Source of the DNA: Furcasterigmium furcatum
Taxonomy: Eukaryota > Ascomycota > Sordariomycetes > Glomerellales > Plectosphaerellaceae
Assembly: GCA_001599815.1 (NCBI GenBank)
Contig: BCIA01000001.1
Span: forward strand, 1,616,934 to 1,680,933
Length of the DNA: 64,000 nt
Direction of reading: 5' to 3'
How positions within the stretch are numbered: position 1 is the stretch's first letter; each line of letters opens with the position of its first letter. The translations under genes and the position numbers were made by a program. Below are positions 20,617 to 30,631 of the stretch, one piece after another. The notes below the pieces were generated by a model. That model ran no database searches. It saw nothing but the letters and a program-made list of their open reading frames with translations, and was not told the DNA's origin.

Positions 20617-23156
20617 ATGGCCGGGTTGCCGGGCCTCCCCGCAACGTCCGCGCATTCTTCGGCCTTGGCGCCCGAGAATCGCGCGACGATCGGCGGCTCC
20701 TCCGCCTCATCGCCGTCAGCGCCCCCGAGTAAGCCGCGCAGCTGCGTCGTGTGCCGCAGCCGGAAGGTCCGCTGCGACAAGAAGATGCCATGCTCCAACT
20801 GCCGCCGGGCCAACATCACCTGCACCGTGGCATCCAGCGACCGGCCGCCGAGATGGGCGCGCCGCCTCGAGCGCCTCACTGCGACGTCGCAGCAGGAAAC
20901 GGTGGCTGCTAACCCAGCGACTGGCCAGGTCATGGAGAGACTTCGCAGCCTGGAGAAACTGGTGAAGGATCTAGGCGGCCAGTTGGAGCAGGCCCAAGCG
21001 GGCAGTCCTGGTGCGAGACACGCATCGTCCAGCCCCGGTGGCTCCGCGGGGGTTGATGAGCGAGATCAAGACCGTCGGATGGGTACGCCGTCGACTCCCG
21101 GAGATGCAGCGGTGTCGCAGAAATTTGGGAGACTGGTCCTTCAAGACGGCGGGCGAAGCCAATATCTTGGTAGTGGCTTCTGGTCTCGCATCAGTGATGA
21201 GGCAGGTGTTCTCTACCCCGTCGAACCACCACGTGGCTGACCTCCTGGCAGCTCGATGCGCTGAAGGCGGATACGCAAGACCTGGCAGATGGCGACTCGG
21301 ACATGTCAGAGGATGACATGGATTCTCCTGAGAAGACATCGACGACGCAAGAGTCTGAGCGGACGCCCTCCGAACGTAACGGCCTGCTGTTCGGCCACAA
21401 CCTCGGCCCCTCGACGCCTGACATACGCCAGTTCCGGCCACTGCCGTCCCAGATCCCCTTTCTCGTGAGCGTATTCGCGGAGAACGTCAACTTCATCATG
21501 CAGATCGTTCACATGCCCACGCTCAACAAGATGATCCGTGACATGCGGGTGACGAACATGGCGAACATCACGCCATCCAACGAGGCCCTGTTATTCTCGG
21601 TCTACTACGCGGCCGTCACGTCGATGGATGACGAGGATGTGAGTTTTTCGAGATGTCTCCCCACACCGAGCCGACGCAAGCTGACTTTTGCGACTGCAAA
21701 GGTAGTAGCAAGCTTTGGTTCCACGAAGGCGGAACTGAACCAGAAGTTCCGGCTCGGGTTCGAGTACGCCATGGCCAAGGCAGACTTCATCCGCCTGCCC
21801 GACATCACCTTGGTCCAGGCCTTTGCCGTCTTCCTCTGCCTCGCCCGGCGGCACGACAGCCCCAGGTGGGTGTGGATGATGATGGGGCTCGCGGTCCGCA
21901 TGGGCATCGCCATCGGGCTGCACCGCGACGGGTCCCGTTTCGAGCACCTGTCGCCTTACGAGGTAGAGATGCGGCGGCGCGTCTGGTGGGTGCTCTGCAT
22001 GCTGGACATACGCGCCTCGGAAGACCAGGGGACGGAATTCACCGTCGCGACGGGGTCCTTCGACACGAAGATGCCCCTGAACATCAACGACGCGGACATC
22101 GACCCCGAGAAGAAGGAGGCGCCCGTGGAGCGGACGGACGAGACGGACATGTCGTACGCCATGACCTCGTTCCAGGCGTGCCTCCTCACGAGGAAGCTCA
22201 TGGCTGCGAAGACCCCGGACGGCTCGCCGGACGTGGCCGAGCAGAACCGCCTCCTCGACGACTTCAGACAGGACGTGGAGACGTGGGGGTTCAGCCACCA
22301 CGTCGCGCGGTCCCAGAACCTGCCGTACTGGTTCGGTATGACGGTCACGCGGCTGCTCATGGCCAAGCTGGCGCTTTTCATCCACCTGCCGACGCTCTTC
22401 TCCTCCCCGAGCGAGCAGTTCTCCGACGAGGTCCGGAACAAGCTCCTCGTGGCGGCGCTCGAGGTCGCCGAGTTCAACCACGCGCTCAAGTCCGAGACCG
22501 GGGGGCGAGCGTGGCACTGGATCATCGAGACGTACACCCACTGGCACGCGATCGTGTACCTGCTGATCGAGGCCGTCCGGCGCCCGTGGTCGCCCGTCGT
22601 GGAGAGGGCGTGGACGGCGCTGCACAGCAGGTATCTGATCCCGCCGCAGCCGAAGAGCGACAAGAGCCTGCGCGTGTGGATCCCGCTGCGGACGCTGATG
22701 GCACGGGCCCGGAGGCATCGCGAGTCGGAGCTTGCGCGCCTACGGGGGAATGCGGCTGCCATCGAGGCGCTGCGGGCGCAGGACAGTCGGATCCCCGTGC
22801 CTACCAGCTCTGGTCCGTTTAAGGAGGGGAACAGCGAGGAGATATTCGTCAGGCATTGGTATGATCTCGTCAGCACGCCGGCGGGATACGGTGTTGCAGA
22901 TCCGGGACAGGATGTGCCCCTCGACCAGGCCGGCAGACCACAGGATGCACATGCCGGTTTGGGGTCATTCAGCCCGGAGACTTCATCCCAGCCTAGTTAC
23001 GGGTTGAAGGGTTTTGACTTCATGACAGGGGACTGGGGTCATGTAGACACGGCATTCGGGGACTTTACAGAGGCCGATGTGGACATGGGTATGGGCGACG
23101 ACGTGAACTGGAACACCTGGTTGATGGAGATGGGCGGCATGCAGGGACAGCAGTGA
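20617..23156 (+). CDS. Zn2Cys6 fungal transcription factor with Fungal_trans domain
   Basis: Three exons, 20617-21201, 21252-21638 and 21702-23156, give 808 residues. The zinc cluster has Cys43, 46, 53, 59, 62 and 69 (CVVCRSRKVRC...CSNCRRANITC), followed by a linker and a short coiled coil (MERLRSLEKLVKDL). The Fungal_trans domain is strong from the second exon onward, with SVYYAAVTSM, MGLAVRMGIAIGLHRDG and EMRRRVWWVLCMLD. The first intron (21202-21251) appears to use a GC donor: no phase-zero GT donor gives a sensible junction, while GC-AG splicing joins WSRISDE to LDALKAD in frame. The second intron is 63 bp, in phase and without a stop, so an unspliced transcript would add 21 residues. Target genes are unknown; nearest neighbours are the NmrA-like gene upstream and the PAP2 gene, convergent, downstream. 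Confidence 0.87.
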
Positions 23157-23604
23157 CGGGATGAAGCAACAGCCCGTGCAATATTGATCCCAGGAAGCCC
23201 ACGTCTCATTCTTTTGAACTCCGACCCCGTCCCATACGCCCAGGGTGCGTCGTGAATCTACCACAGAGTGAACGGCAGCGGACTTTGCGATGCGCCGACA
23301 ACGCCGGCGCAAAGCAGCCGGGAGCCAATCGGGACCAACACCGGACATCGAGAAACCAGCGTCGGAGCCGGCGAAAAGTGCAAGACTCGAGGGTCTAAGT
23401 ACATCCTGCCTCGGTACCTCTGGGATGAAGTCCCGAAACGCGCGACATCGAGTCTCCCTAGGGGCCCCCAGCACGCGGGCGGTTACCCGAAGCAGCCTAG
23501 CCCGCCGAATAGCACCGACCGTTGCAGCAGAGGTGTGGGCCGAACAGGCCTAAGCATATTTTATTCAAGGTCTCTCTAACCATGACAACATACGTGGCGC
23601 ATCC
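23157..23604. other. Convergent 3' intergenic region
   Basis: Lies between the stop codons of the Zn2Cys6 factor (+) and the PAP2 gene (-). No coding signal seen; presumably the two 3' ends and polyadenylation sites. Confidence 0.5.
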
Positions 23605-24813
23605 TCAGTCCAAGTACCGAGCCTCCCGCGACGGCAGCGGGCTCGTGGTCCCGGAAGCACCGCCGCCGGGCGTGCTGGGATTCCTTGCGGCCTCGCGCCC
23701 GTACGGGTCTTCCGGGTACCGGATGCCCAGCCACGCGCACATGCGGTCCTGGACGGGGAGCAGCACGGCGGCGGCGCGGTGGAGGCGCCACCCGAGCGCG
23801 GGGATGCACATGCCGACGGCGGCGTCGAGGATGAAGTGGTTCGCGGTCGCGAGGATGGTGACGAGCATGGCGGCGGGCCAGAGGGGGGCGACGGCGCGGA
23901 GCCAGGCGTGCGGCGAGAAGCGGACGATGCAGACGGCGAGGTAGAGGGAGGTGCCGAAGTGCAGGCTCGGCATGGCGGCGATGGTGAGCTGGAAGCGGTT
24001 GGACGTCCAGGCGGAGCCGCCGTGGGAGCCGCCGTGGAGGACGTCGACGAAGCCGTGCTCCTCCGGGAGGAGGCGCGGGGGCATGCAGCGCCAGAGGGTG
24101 AGGATGCAGAACGCGATGGCGTTGTTGACGGCGATGGTGCGGCGGATGCGGCGGTACGTCGAGGGCGCGCAGTAGGTGTATGTGTAGATGAGGAAGCAGA
24201 TGCCGAGGCAGATGTGCGAGTAGTAGATGCGCGCGAGGACGGCCATGAGCCACGGGTGGTTGGCCAGGATGTACTGCTGGAGGGGCAGCTCGACGGCGAT
24301 GCCGATGCGGCGCTCGAAGGAGAGAATCGAGAGGGCGTGGCGCTCTGCGAGGTCGAAGACGGGCTTGTTGCCGCGGATGAGCGTTGCGGAGAGGGCGCGG
24401 AGCAGCTGGTAGACCCTGGGAGGCTGTCAGATATCGCCGTGATGGTGGGAGGGGTACGCTTCTGGCCTGGCAGGGGCGGACTCACCAGTAAGTCAAGTTC
24501 CAGTACCAAATCTCCATCAGGAAGGGAAACGCGCGCAGGAACCGCGAGAACAAGTTGAGTTCCTCGACCTGGGATTCCGGACGGTCAACGTCTGAGGCCG
24601 GGTCGATGAGGGGACTCCCCGGCCGGGGGGAGCCGGTGCTGGTAATAAGACGCTGTTTCTCGACATCATTGCGGTACGACCTGCGCCGGTTGATCAACGA
24701 GCCGATGGTGAAGGCGGCAACGATGACTGGGAAGAGTCAGCAACTTGGTTCGATGCGGTCGGGACGGACTTACAGCCAGGTTCGGCCAGGTTACGAGCAG
24801 CAGAAGACGACAT
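23605..24813 (-). CDS. PAP2-superfamily membrane protein, Aur1/inositolphosphotransferase-like
   Basis: Three exons, 24774-24813, 24486-24726 and 23605-24415, give 363 residues. Several hydrophobic segments (IVAAFTIGSLI near the start, then IYYSHICLGICFLIYTYTY and later ones) mark an integral membrane protein. The phosphatase/transferase signature is visible: MPSLHFGTS with His246, and ATANHFILDA with His287 and Asp291, the PSxH and HxxxD arrangement of PAP2_3 proteins. A YWNLTYW segment precedes the second intron. Relatives include inositol phosphorylceramide synthase Aur1 and a wider fungal group of uncharacterised PAP2 proteins. The second type is likelier because the protein is rather divergent and ends in a short non-conserved tail. 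It probably acts on phospholipid or polyprenyl phosphates in an internal membrane; substrate unknown. Confidence 0.78.
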
Positions 24814-25915
24814 GGCGATGCTTGGCCTAGTAACATCAACAACGGAGGGGAACAAGGGAAAAGGGAAGAGAATAAGAACCAACGACCAGAACAAGCAACG
24901 GAGGAGGAACGTCACACGACACCCCCCTGGGACCAAGCAAGGGAACCGTTTAAGGGAACAGGGCACACGCAGGCGCCACCGGGGCATCATCAGCCTGATT
25001 CATGAACAAGCTTTGACACGGCGCGGGGGCTCGGCCAACAAGTCAGGTACCAGCACGATGCCCACGGACACGGGCCCGCGGGTACATATCGAAACGACTA
25101 ACACAAGGTTGAGCAGATCCGGTTCTGCGGAGCCGCGGGAAGCTAGCGTGTCCATCGTATCGAATGCGATGTACGACGCGAGGGCACAGTCTGTCTGCTT
25201 TGGCAGCGCGAGGGAGACACGAGGATGTGTTCCCATCCAGGGCTTATTTTGAGGCCTGATACCAACCGCGACTGACGTGAGAATCAGCCACGCAGGAAAA
25301 CGGCGCAATTATGATAGCGGAGATAGTAAATACGTGAGAGTCTTGACGCCGAGCGTTGGCCACTTGGCGAGTATCAGGCGATTGCGCATGCCGAGAGCTC
25401 CGGGCCGTTGGCGGACGGGCCGTCGGCGAAACTGATTTGCCCAAAGCCAGTCCCTGGGGGTGACATTAAGCAACGGGAAAGCTTCTTTCCCCGAGCTTTT
25501 CTGAAGATTTGCAGTGAATCCAGGGCGCATTTCCCGCGCTTCGCCCCGATATCAGAACCCCGAGGCGCCCTTCAGTTCCGGCGTTGCCGAGCGTTGATGG
25601 GGAGCGGACCAGCCCTTGGCATAACACCGGAGACCACATAGGAATTAGCCAAGGTCTTGGATTGATGAAATGTGGGAATATCTTGCAATTTTTAAAACGG
25701 GTGCCTAAATGCACTCATCAGGGGCCACATCACATGTCGGGTTGCCAGATGCGGTCGGGCGACGGGGTTGACGAGCTGGGCAGACCCCTATGTACGTATC
25801 AATTCCCGTTCCCCGGACTTGGCGCAGCTGTAAGACGGATTGCTCCCCAAACCGTATCTCACCACGGTGCCATTGCCAGGAGCCAGAATCCCGCGATCAA
25901 AGCCCGTCCGTACAG
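24814..25915. other. Intergenic region between PAP2 and GH28 genes
   Basis: Both neighbours run leftward, so this is the PAP2 promoter plus the 3' flank of the GH28 gene. No coding or RNA signal seen. Confidence 0.5.
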
Positions 25916-27280
25916 CTACAAGTCGTCCGGCTTCCACCCTCCCGACGACTCCTGTCCCTCGCACAGGAACCCCTTGTGCTCGTTCATGTTATCGCAGTGC
26001 CAGAGGTCGAGCGTCTCGCCCGTCTGCCCCTTCTTGACGTTCCAGTTCTCGACGGTCACGTTGTCGCACCCGCCCGAGGCGGCGCTGCACTTGAACCACG
26101 CCGCGCGCTCCTTGAAGGTCCCCGTCCAGCCGGACCAATTCCGCCAGACGATGTCCTTGATCTTGAACTTTGACGTGAAGCAGTTCTCGCCGTTGTGGCC
26201 GTTGTACGACTCGCACTGCGTGATGTGCAGGGGCTCGAGGCGGGTGTTGTCGAGGACGATGTCCTCCATGAGGACGTCGCGCGCGTAGCCGGTGCCGCCG
26301 CCGCCGCCGTTGGGCGGGAAGCCGGTCTGCACGCCGGTCCAGGACTTGAAGTAGCAGCCGCGCTGGACGTTGTGCATGACGACATTCTTGACGTGGAGGC
26401 CGTGGATGTGCTCGACGTGGCCGAGGAACTGGCCCATGGACCCGATGGCCACGCCGGTGCTGTCCCAGAACTCCGAGTCGTAGATGCGGATGTTGGTGCT
26501 GTTGGCCTTGAGGGCGATGGCGTCGTCGCCGTTGGTGACGCTCCAGCGGGAGAAGGTGATGTTGTCCGAGTACATGGTGTCGGCGCCGTCCGTGTTGAGC
26601 GTGTTGTGCTCTGTGACGGACGTGCTATTGACGTAGATGTCCTCGAGCACGAGGTTCTTGGAGTACATGATGTTCATGGTCCACATCTGGCTCTGGACGA
26701 AGCGGAGGCCGGTGAGGACGGAGTCCTTGAGCCCGTGGAAGTTGATGTTCATCGGCCGGTGGGCGAGGTTGCCACGGCCCTGGCCCCAGTTGTACCAGAC
26801 CTGGCCGTTGCCATCCATGGTTCCGGCGCCGTGACCGTCCCAGAGCACCTTCTTGCCGCCGAACTGCCAGACCGTGCTCTGGTTCTGAAAGCCGACGGGC
26901 ATGGAGACGTTGAGCCAGTAGTCGATGTCGGGGCTCCAGAGCAGGCGGCCGAACTGCTGGATCTCCACGTCGTTGAGGTGGGTGGTCTTCATGGGGGAGC
27001 TGATGTTGTAGACCGGGCCCGGGAGGACGATGATGCTGTTGGAGCGACACTTCTTGTTGAAGGCCTTGAGGATGTGGGGGGCGTCATCGTGGCCGTTGGC
27101 ATTGGGCGGGAGGTAGCAGAGCGTCCGTTTCTTATGCTTTGCGATGTTGGTCCATTCGCTGAAGGTCGGGACGTCGACTGCCGGCTGAGGATCGTGGGGA
27201 AGGCCGGGAGCAAGGCTCTCGACTTGGACGGCCAAGGCCGCAGGGAGGATGGCGAGGGCGAGAGTGAGGAAGGATTGCAT
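25916..27280 (-). CDS. Secreted glycoside hydrolase family 28 enzyme (exo-polygalacturonase / rhamnogalacturonase-like)
   Basis: A single exon of 454 residues with a signal peptide ending PAALA (1-17). The parallel beta-helix family 28 is clear from NTDGADTM (Asp231) and GDDAIALK (Asp252, Asp253), three of the catalytic acids, and from the many asparagine-rich turns. Two normally conserved features are absent: the His of the GHGxSxGS motif is replaced (STGVAIGSMG, residues 274-283), and the RIK motif reads YFK in GCYFKSWTG. These changes mark a distinct exo-acting or rhamnogalacturonan-directed branch rather than classical endo-polygalacturonases. It should act outside the cell on pectin. Multiple N-glycosylation sequons (NQST, NSTS, NITF, NVTV) are present. 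It stands alone; the tRNA-Ala lies upstream. Confidence 0.85.
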   Translation of the reverse strand: MQSFLTLALAILPAALAVQVESLAPGLPHDPQPAVDVPTFSEWTNIAKHKKRTLCYLPPNANGHDDAPHILKAFNKKCRSNSIIVLPGPVYNISSPMKTTHLNDVEIQQFGRLLWSPDIDYWLNVSMPVGFQNQSTVWQFGGKKVLWDGHGAGTMDGNGQVWYNWGQGRGNLAHRPMNINFHGLKDSVLTGLRFVQSQMWTMNIMYSKNLVLEDIYVNSTSVTEHNTLNTDGADTMYSDNITFSRWSVTNGDDAIALKANSTNIRIYDSEFWDSTGVAIGSMGQFLGHVEHIHGLHVKNVVMHNVQRGCYFKSWTGVQTGFPPNGGGGGTGYARDVLMEDIVLDNTRLEPLHITQCESYNGHNGENCFTSKFKIKDIVWRNWSGWTGTFKERAAWFKCSAASGGCDNVTVENWNVKKGQTGETLDLWHCDNMNEHKGFLCEGQESSGGWKPDDL

Positions 27281-28072
27281 TTTGGCTGCTGGAGATGCCT
27301 TTGCTTCGATGTTGATTTGGCTCGATGGCTGCAGAATGAGGCTTGTCTCAGGCCATCAACGAGGGGCTGAGGATGTTGATTCGAGAGTTCTTTGCAGCTT
27401 CTCTCGGCGAAGGAGATGCTCTTGTCTGGGACACTGCGACTGAAGTACAAAAGATCAGGTGGAAGGAAGAATGTCCATCCATCCCAGCTGGCCGTCTTCA
27501 TAGGTAGCTCAGCTCAGGGGAAGAGAGGGACGCGAGCTCCTCGAATCATCGGGCTGAACTCAATCCCCTCTCGAGGCGACATACGTACTTCCGGATCGAC
27601 AAGACGACTGGTCGCAGGCCATCCCGAGCCTTTAGACGGCCACAGGATCTCGAGCTACCCCGCATCCAGATAAGTTTGGTCGTAGCACTTGGAGTAGTGC
27701 AACTCTCCGGTCATCCATTGTGAGACTGTGACGACATACACTCGGCCCCAACACACCCAAGCTCGCCTGAGTGGTACCGCCATCCCAGGTCTTCTTCCAG
27801 GACCACGACGCCTCTCATTTCAGGGGCACGAAGCTCGATGGATTATTGGAGTTGGACACCGCCTCGTGGCCGCCGCCACCTGCCATCGACGCCTCTCCGG
27901 GGGCAAGGTCGAGTCGATCGCTTTTCAGAAAGGTCAAGTTTCATTGGAGTGATGGTGGGGGCAGCATGGTCATCATGGGACAACTGGAGGGAGGTCTCCG
28001 GGCGGGTCACTTCCCCGCAACGTGGCAAATCCCTCATAGGCAGAGAAACCGGACCACAATTCATCCAACATC
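27281..28072. other. GH28 promoter region
   Basis: Upstream flank of the GH28 gene on the minus strand. No clear TATA element or second gene. The tRNA-Ala starts at its right end. Confidence 0.45.
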
Positions 28073-28169
28073 GGGCGATTGGTCTAGTGGTATGACATCT
28101 GCTTAGCATTACAGGTCCTTCGGGACCATTTGCTTGCTGAAGGTCCCGCGTTCAATTCGCGGATCGTCC
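28073..28169 (+). tRNA. tRNA-Ala (anticodon AGC) with a 26-nt intron
   Basis: The acceptor stem pairs GGGCGAT (28073-28079) with ATCGTCC (28163-28169), with one G-U pair. The D stem GTC/GAC and the T arm CCGCG-TTCAATT-CGCGG are intact. The anticodon loop reads TTAGCA with AGC at 28105-28107. The proposed intron is 28109-28134, in the canonical position after base 37. Its last four bases TGCT pair with the anticodon bases AGCA, as eukaryotic pre-tRNA splicing needs, and it contains a GGTCC-TTCG-GGACC hairpin. One T-T mismatch remains in the middle of the anticodon stem (bases 29 and 41), so identity and function carry some doubt. A T6 run follows at 28174. Confidence 0.75.
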
Positions 28170-28173
28170 ATTC

Positions 28174-28179
28174 TTTTTT
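28174..28179 (+). terminator. RNA polymerase III terminator of tRNA-Ala
   Basis: Run of six T starting five bases after the tRNA 3' end; a longer T run follows near 28219. Confidence 0.7.
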
Positions 28180-28341
28180 CCTCCCATCCAGGAGGAATAT
28201 TATTTTGACGGAGTGTCCTTTTTTTTTTTTCTCTCTTTTTGGCCCTGTTTGATTTTTTATTGATGCACTGGGATGGAAGGCTTCTGGCATGCGGGTTGAC
28301 CGGCAGGCGGTGTCTCATATGGCATATTTCATTTATTTCAC

Positions 28342-29013
28342 TCACGCCTCGACCTTCTCCCAGTACTCCTCGATCACATCCATGATGACCCCGTGGTCCT
28401 GATCCTGCTTCAGCCCGCTCACGATGACAACACCCACGGTGCCCTCGACGCCGCGGACCTTGATGGGAACGCCGCCGCCGTGGATGGCATACCTACTCGC
28501 CTGCTCCCTGCTCATCGCGAACTTGGACGCGAACAGCTCCTCGTCCTGGCCGAACTTGCACGACAGCACCCAGGTCGCCGTGTTCCACCTCATGACGCTG
28601 TTGCGCTTGCGCGCGACCCAGGTCTCGTTGTCGGGGGCGACGCCCGAGCCGACCGCCGTCTGGAAGACGACCTGGTTGCTGTTCGCCAGCGAGATGGAGA
28701 TGAGCGTCGGCTTCTCCCTCGCAAGCGGCAGCAGCCGCGCGTAGAGCAGGTGGCCGAGCTCCTGGGCGTCCTCGATCGTGAAGCTCTCCAGGGTGTAAGA
28801 CGCGCCATTGGTCTTCAGGACGTCCAGCTGCGAGTCGGTTCATAGTCAGTCACACCCGCTCTGCCTCATCTGCTGCACTTCCCGGGTTCTTACGTCGGTG
28901 GGAGGCTCGCGAATGGTGACCTCAGAGGCCGCCTTGGGCTCACGGGTGGCGGCCGCGGCCTGCTCGAAGCCAAACCCCGCAGCATTGCGGCGACGGTACA
29001 CGGGCTGAGACAT
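28342..29013 (-). CDS. HbpS/GlcG-like (DUF336) protein, UPF0303 type
   Basis: Two exons, 28894-29013 and 28342-28827, with a 66-bp intron (gtaaga...gcag), give 201 residues. The second exon carries the whole domain: a leading helix (TIEDAQELGHLLYAR), an ISISLANSNQVVFQ strand pair, WVARKRNSVMRW, the SREQASRYAIHGGGVPI turn and a VGVVIVSGL strand. This matches the haem-degrading/HbpS-like fold in its UPF0303 subgroup, whose yeast member YBR137W is a small cytosolic protein. The biochemical role of that subgroup is not settled, so no substrate is proposed. I chose the ATG at 29013 (MSQPVYRRR) because upstream in-frame extension lacks an ATG. The gene ends 172 bp from the tRNA-Ala. Confidence 0.8.
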
Positions 29014-30631
29014 GCTGGAGATCTGCGCGGCTGTGGTCGTTGTGCGACGGGAATCCTCGGGTACGCGTATGGTCTGGAAGGGAATAGGCAAAGTTACGGG
29101 CTTCTTACGGCTGACGTCGAGATGTTGAAGATCTCGAGAACTCAGTGGCAGTGGGTGAGATCTTTAGTGTCCCGGTCGGCGGTGCAAGGTCGGGGGGACG
29201 CCCCGTAGATGGGCGCCATTTCACTATCGGACCTTCTGTGGATTCAGCCGGATCTCAAGCAGCCGCTGTACGAATATGGCGCTTTTGCTGGGCACAAGCT
29301 CGTCTACGAGGCGAGTGAGTGAGGGTCAATATCGAGGCAATGCTGTGCAGGTACCGCTGCACCGGAACGTCTGCCAACGATACTGCTCCAACCGCTCCAG
29401 AAACAGGGGTTCCCCTCGACTTCCAGAAGGCCCAGGAAGCCATCACGGCGCCTACCCCCGCCCGGCGGAGGAGAACAGGATCGCAACTCCGCCTTGGCCG
29501 ATCACGCATCCCCACAACCAAGACTTGAGTGCCGCCCTCTTGGATCTGAGATCGTGGGCCTTCTTTGACTACATGTGTGGAAAGAAAGCTTTCTATGGCC
29601 GGGTGCTGACCCGGAGATCCCTCCGCCCCGTGTGCCTGTCCAACGGCTGATCCCAGACCACCCAAGTGGGAGAAACAGGCGTCCAACGACCAGCCACGCC
29701 GAGTTTAATGTTCAAACGGCTCATATGTGCTTTGTCCTGTCAACCTTGTACTACGTTACGACCGAAAGTATCCTCAACGCCGCCTCCCGAGCTGTCCGGC
29801 TTACACTCATGGGCTCCGAGGCCAACACCAGCCCCTTGGCACTCGTCAGTGAACGTTGTTTTCCCCCTCACTTGATCCCCCAATCCTAGACCTGCTGTCC
29901 CTGAAATGGCGTTTTCCTCGCACCTCGACACCAACTCATAACGCGGAATACGACGTCCATTGGCCCCCAGCGTCAGCTAGTGAACTGCTACCGGAGAGCA
30001 ACGCTGCATCCCGAACGTCATCACTACGCACAGGCGGTCCAGTCAACAACGTCCGGGGCCGCCTCATCTCATCTACACTTCGCCTCGGTCAACGTCCCAA
30101 GGCCGATCAGGCATCTGCTAGTCAGCCCGCTGCGTCCGAGTGCAACGCGAGGATCTGCCGCTGACCACACCATCCTTCCTTAGAGGCTGAGCGGCCGGGG
30201 GAACCTGCCGATCAGCGCCGAACTTTGCGGGAGGAACCCGTCTTTGGCACCAGCTCCTTGTTTCCCCGCGTACCGGCATCTGGAGATGCGAGCCAAGATG
30301 CGGTTCCCGTCAGCCCGAGTAGCTTCTGCAGTTTTGGAGCCAGCCTTGATCGCGATTGAGATGACGCAAGGTCGCAACGGGAGAGGCGCTGCCAGGGTGG
30401 CAGCGGAGCGGGCGGTGACCCCCGGATATGGAGAGAAAATATATAAGACGGATTGGGGGGCGTGGTGTTGATCGAGAAGCTCGTTCTTCCTCAGCTAGGT
30501 TATTGTTCCAGTGTTCAACGTGGATCATCAGAACGGTCTTCTCGGTCCAGATATCCTGGCCTCCCTGACCTGCTGCTTCCGCCACCCTTCGGCTTGTTCC
30601 CTCACTCTTGGAGTAACGGAGATCCGCCAGC
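29014..30631. other. Divergent intergenic region (DUF336 / GMC oxidoreductase)
   Basis: Holds the promoters of both neighbours. A TATATAA at 30440-30446 serves the GMC gene. Nothing convincing between 29.1 and 30.4 kb. Confidence 0.5.
30440..30446 (+). promoter_or_regulatory. TATA box of the GMC oxidoreductase gene
   Basis: TATATAA about 190 bp upstream of the ATG at 30632. Confidence 0.55.

Noticed and set aside
21591..22718. Minus-strand frame of 375 codons
   Set aside because: Antisense of the Fungal_trans domain; Arg/His/Pro-rich shadow typical of GC-rich genes.
15836..24813. Secondary-metabolite gene cluster
   Set aside because: Two regulators and an NmrA-like protein are present, but no PKS, NRPS, terpene synthase, P450 or tailoring set lies in or next to the segment.
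26195..27370. Plus-strand frame of 391 codons
   Set aside because: Antisense of the GH28 gene; Val/Asp/Gly-rich with no motif.
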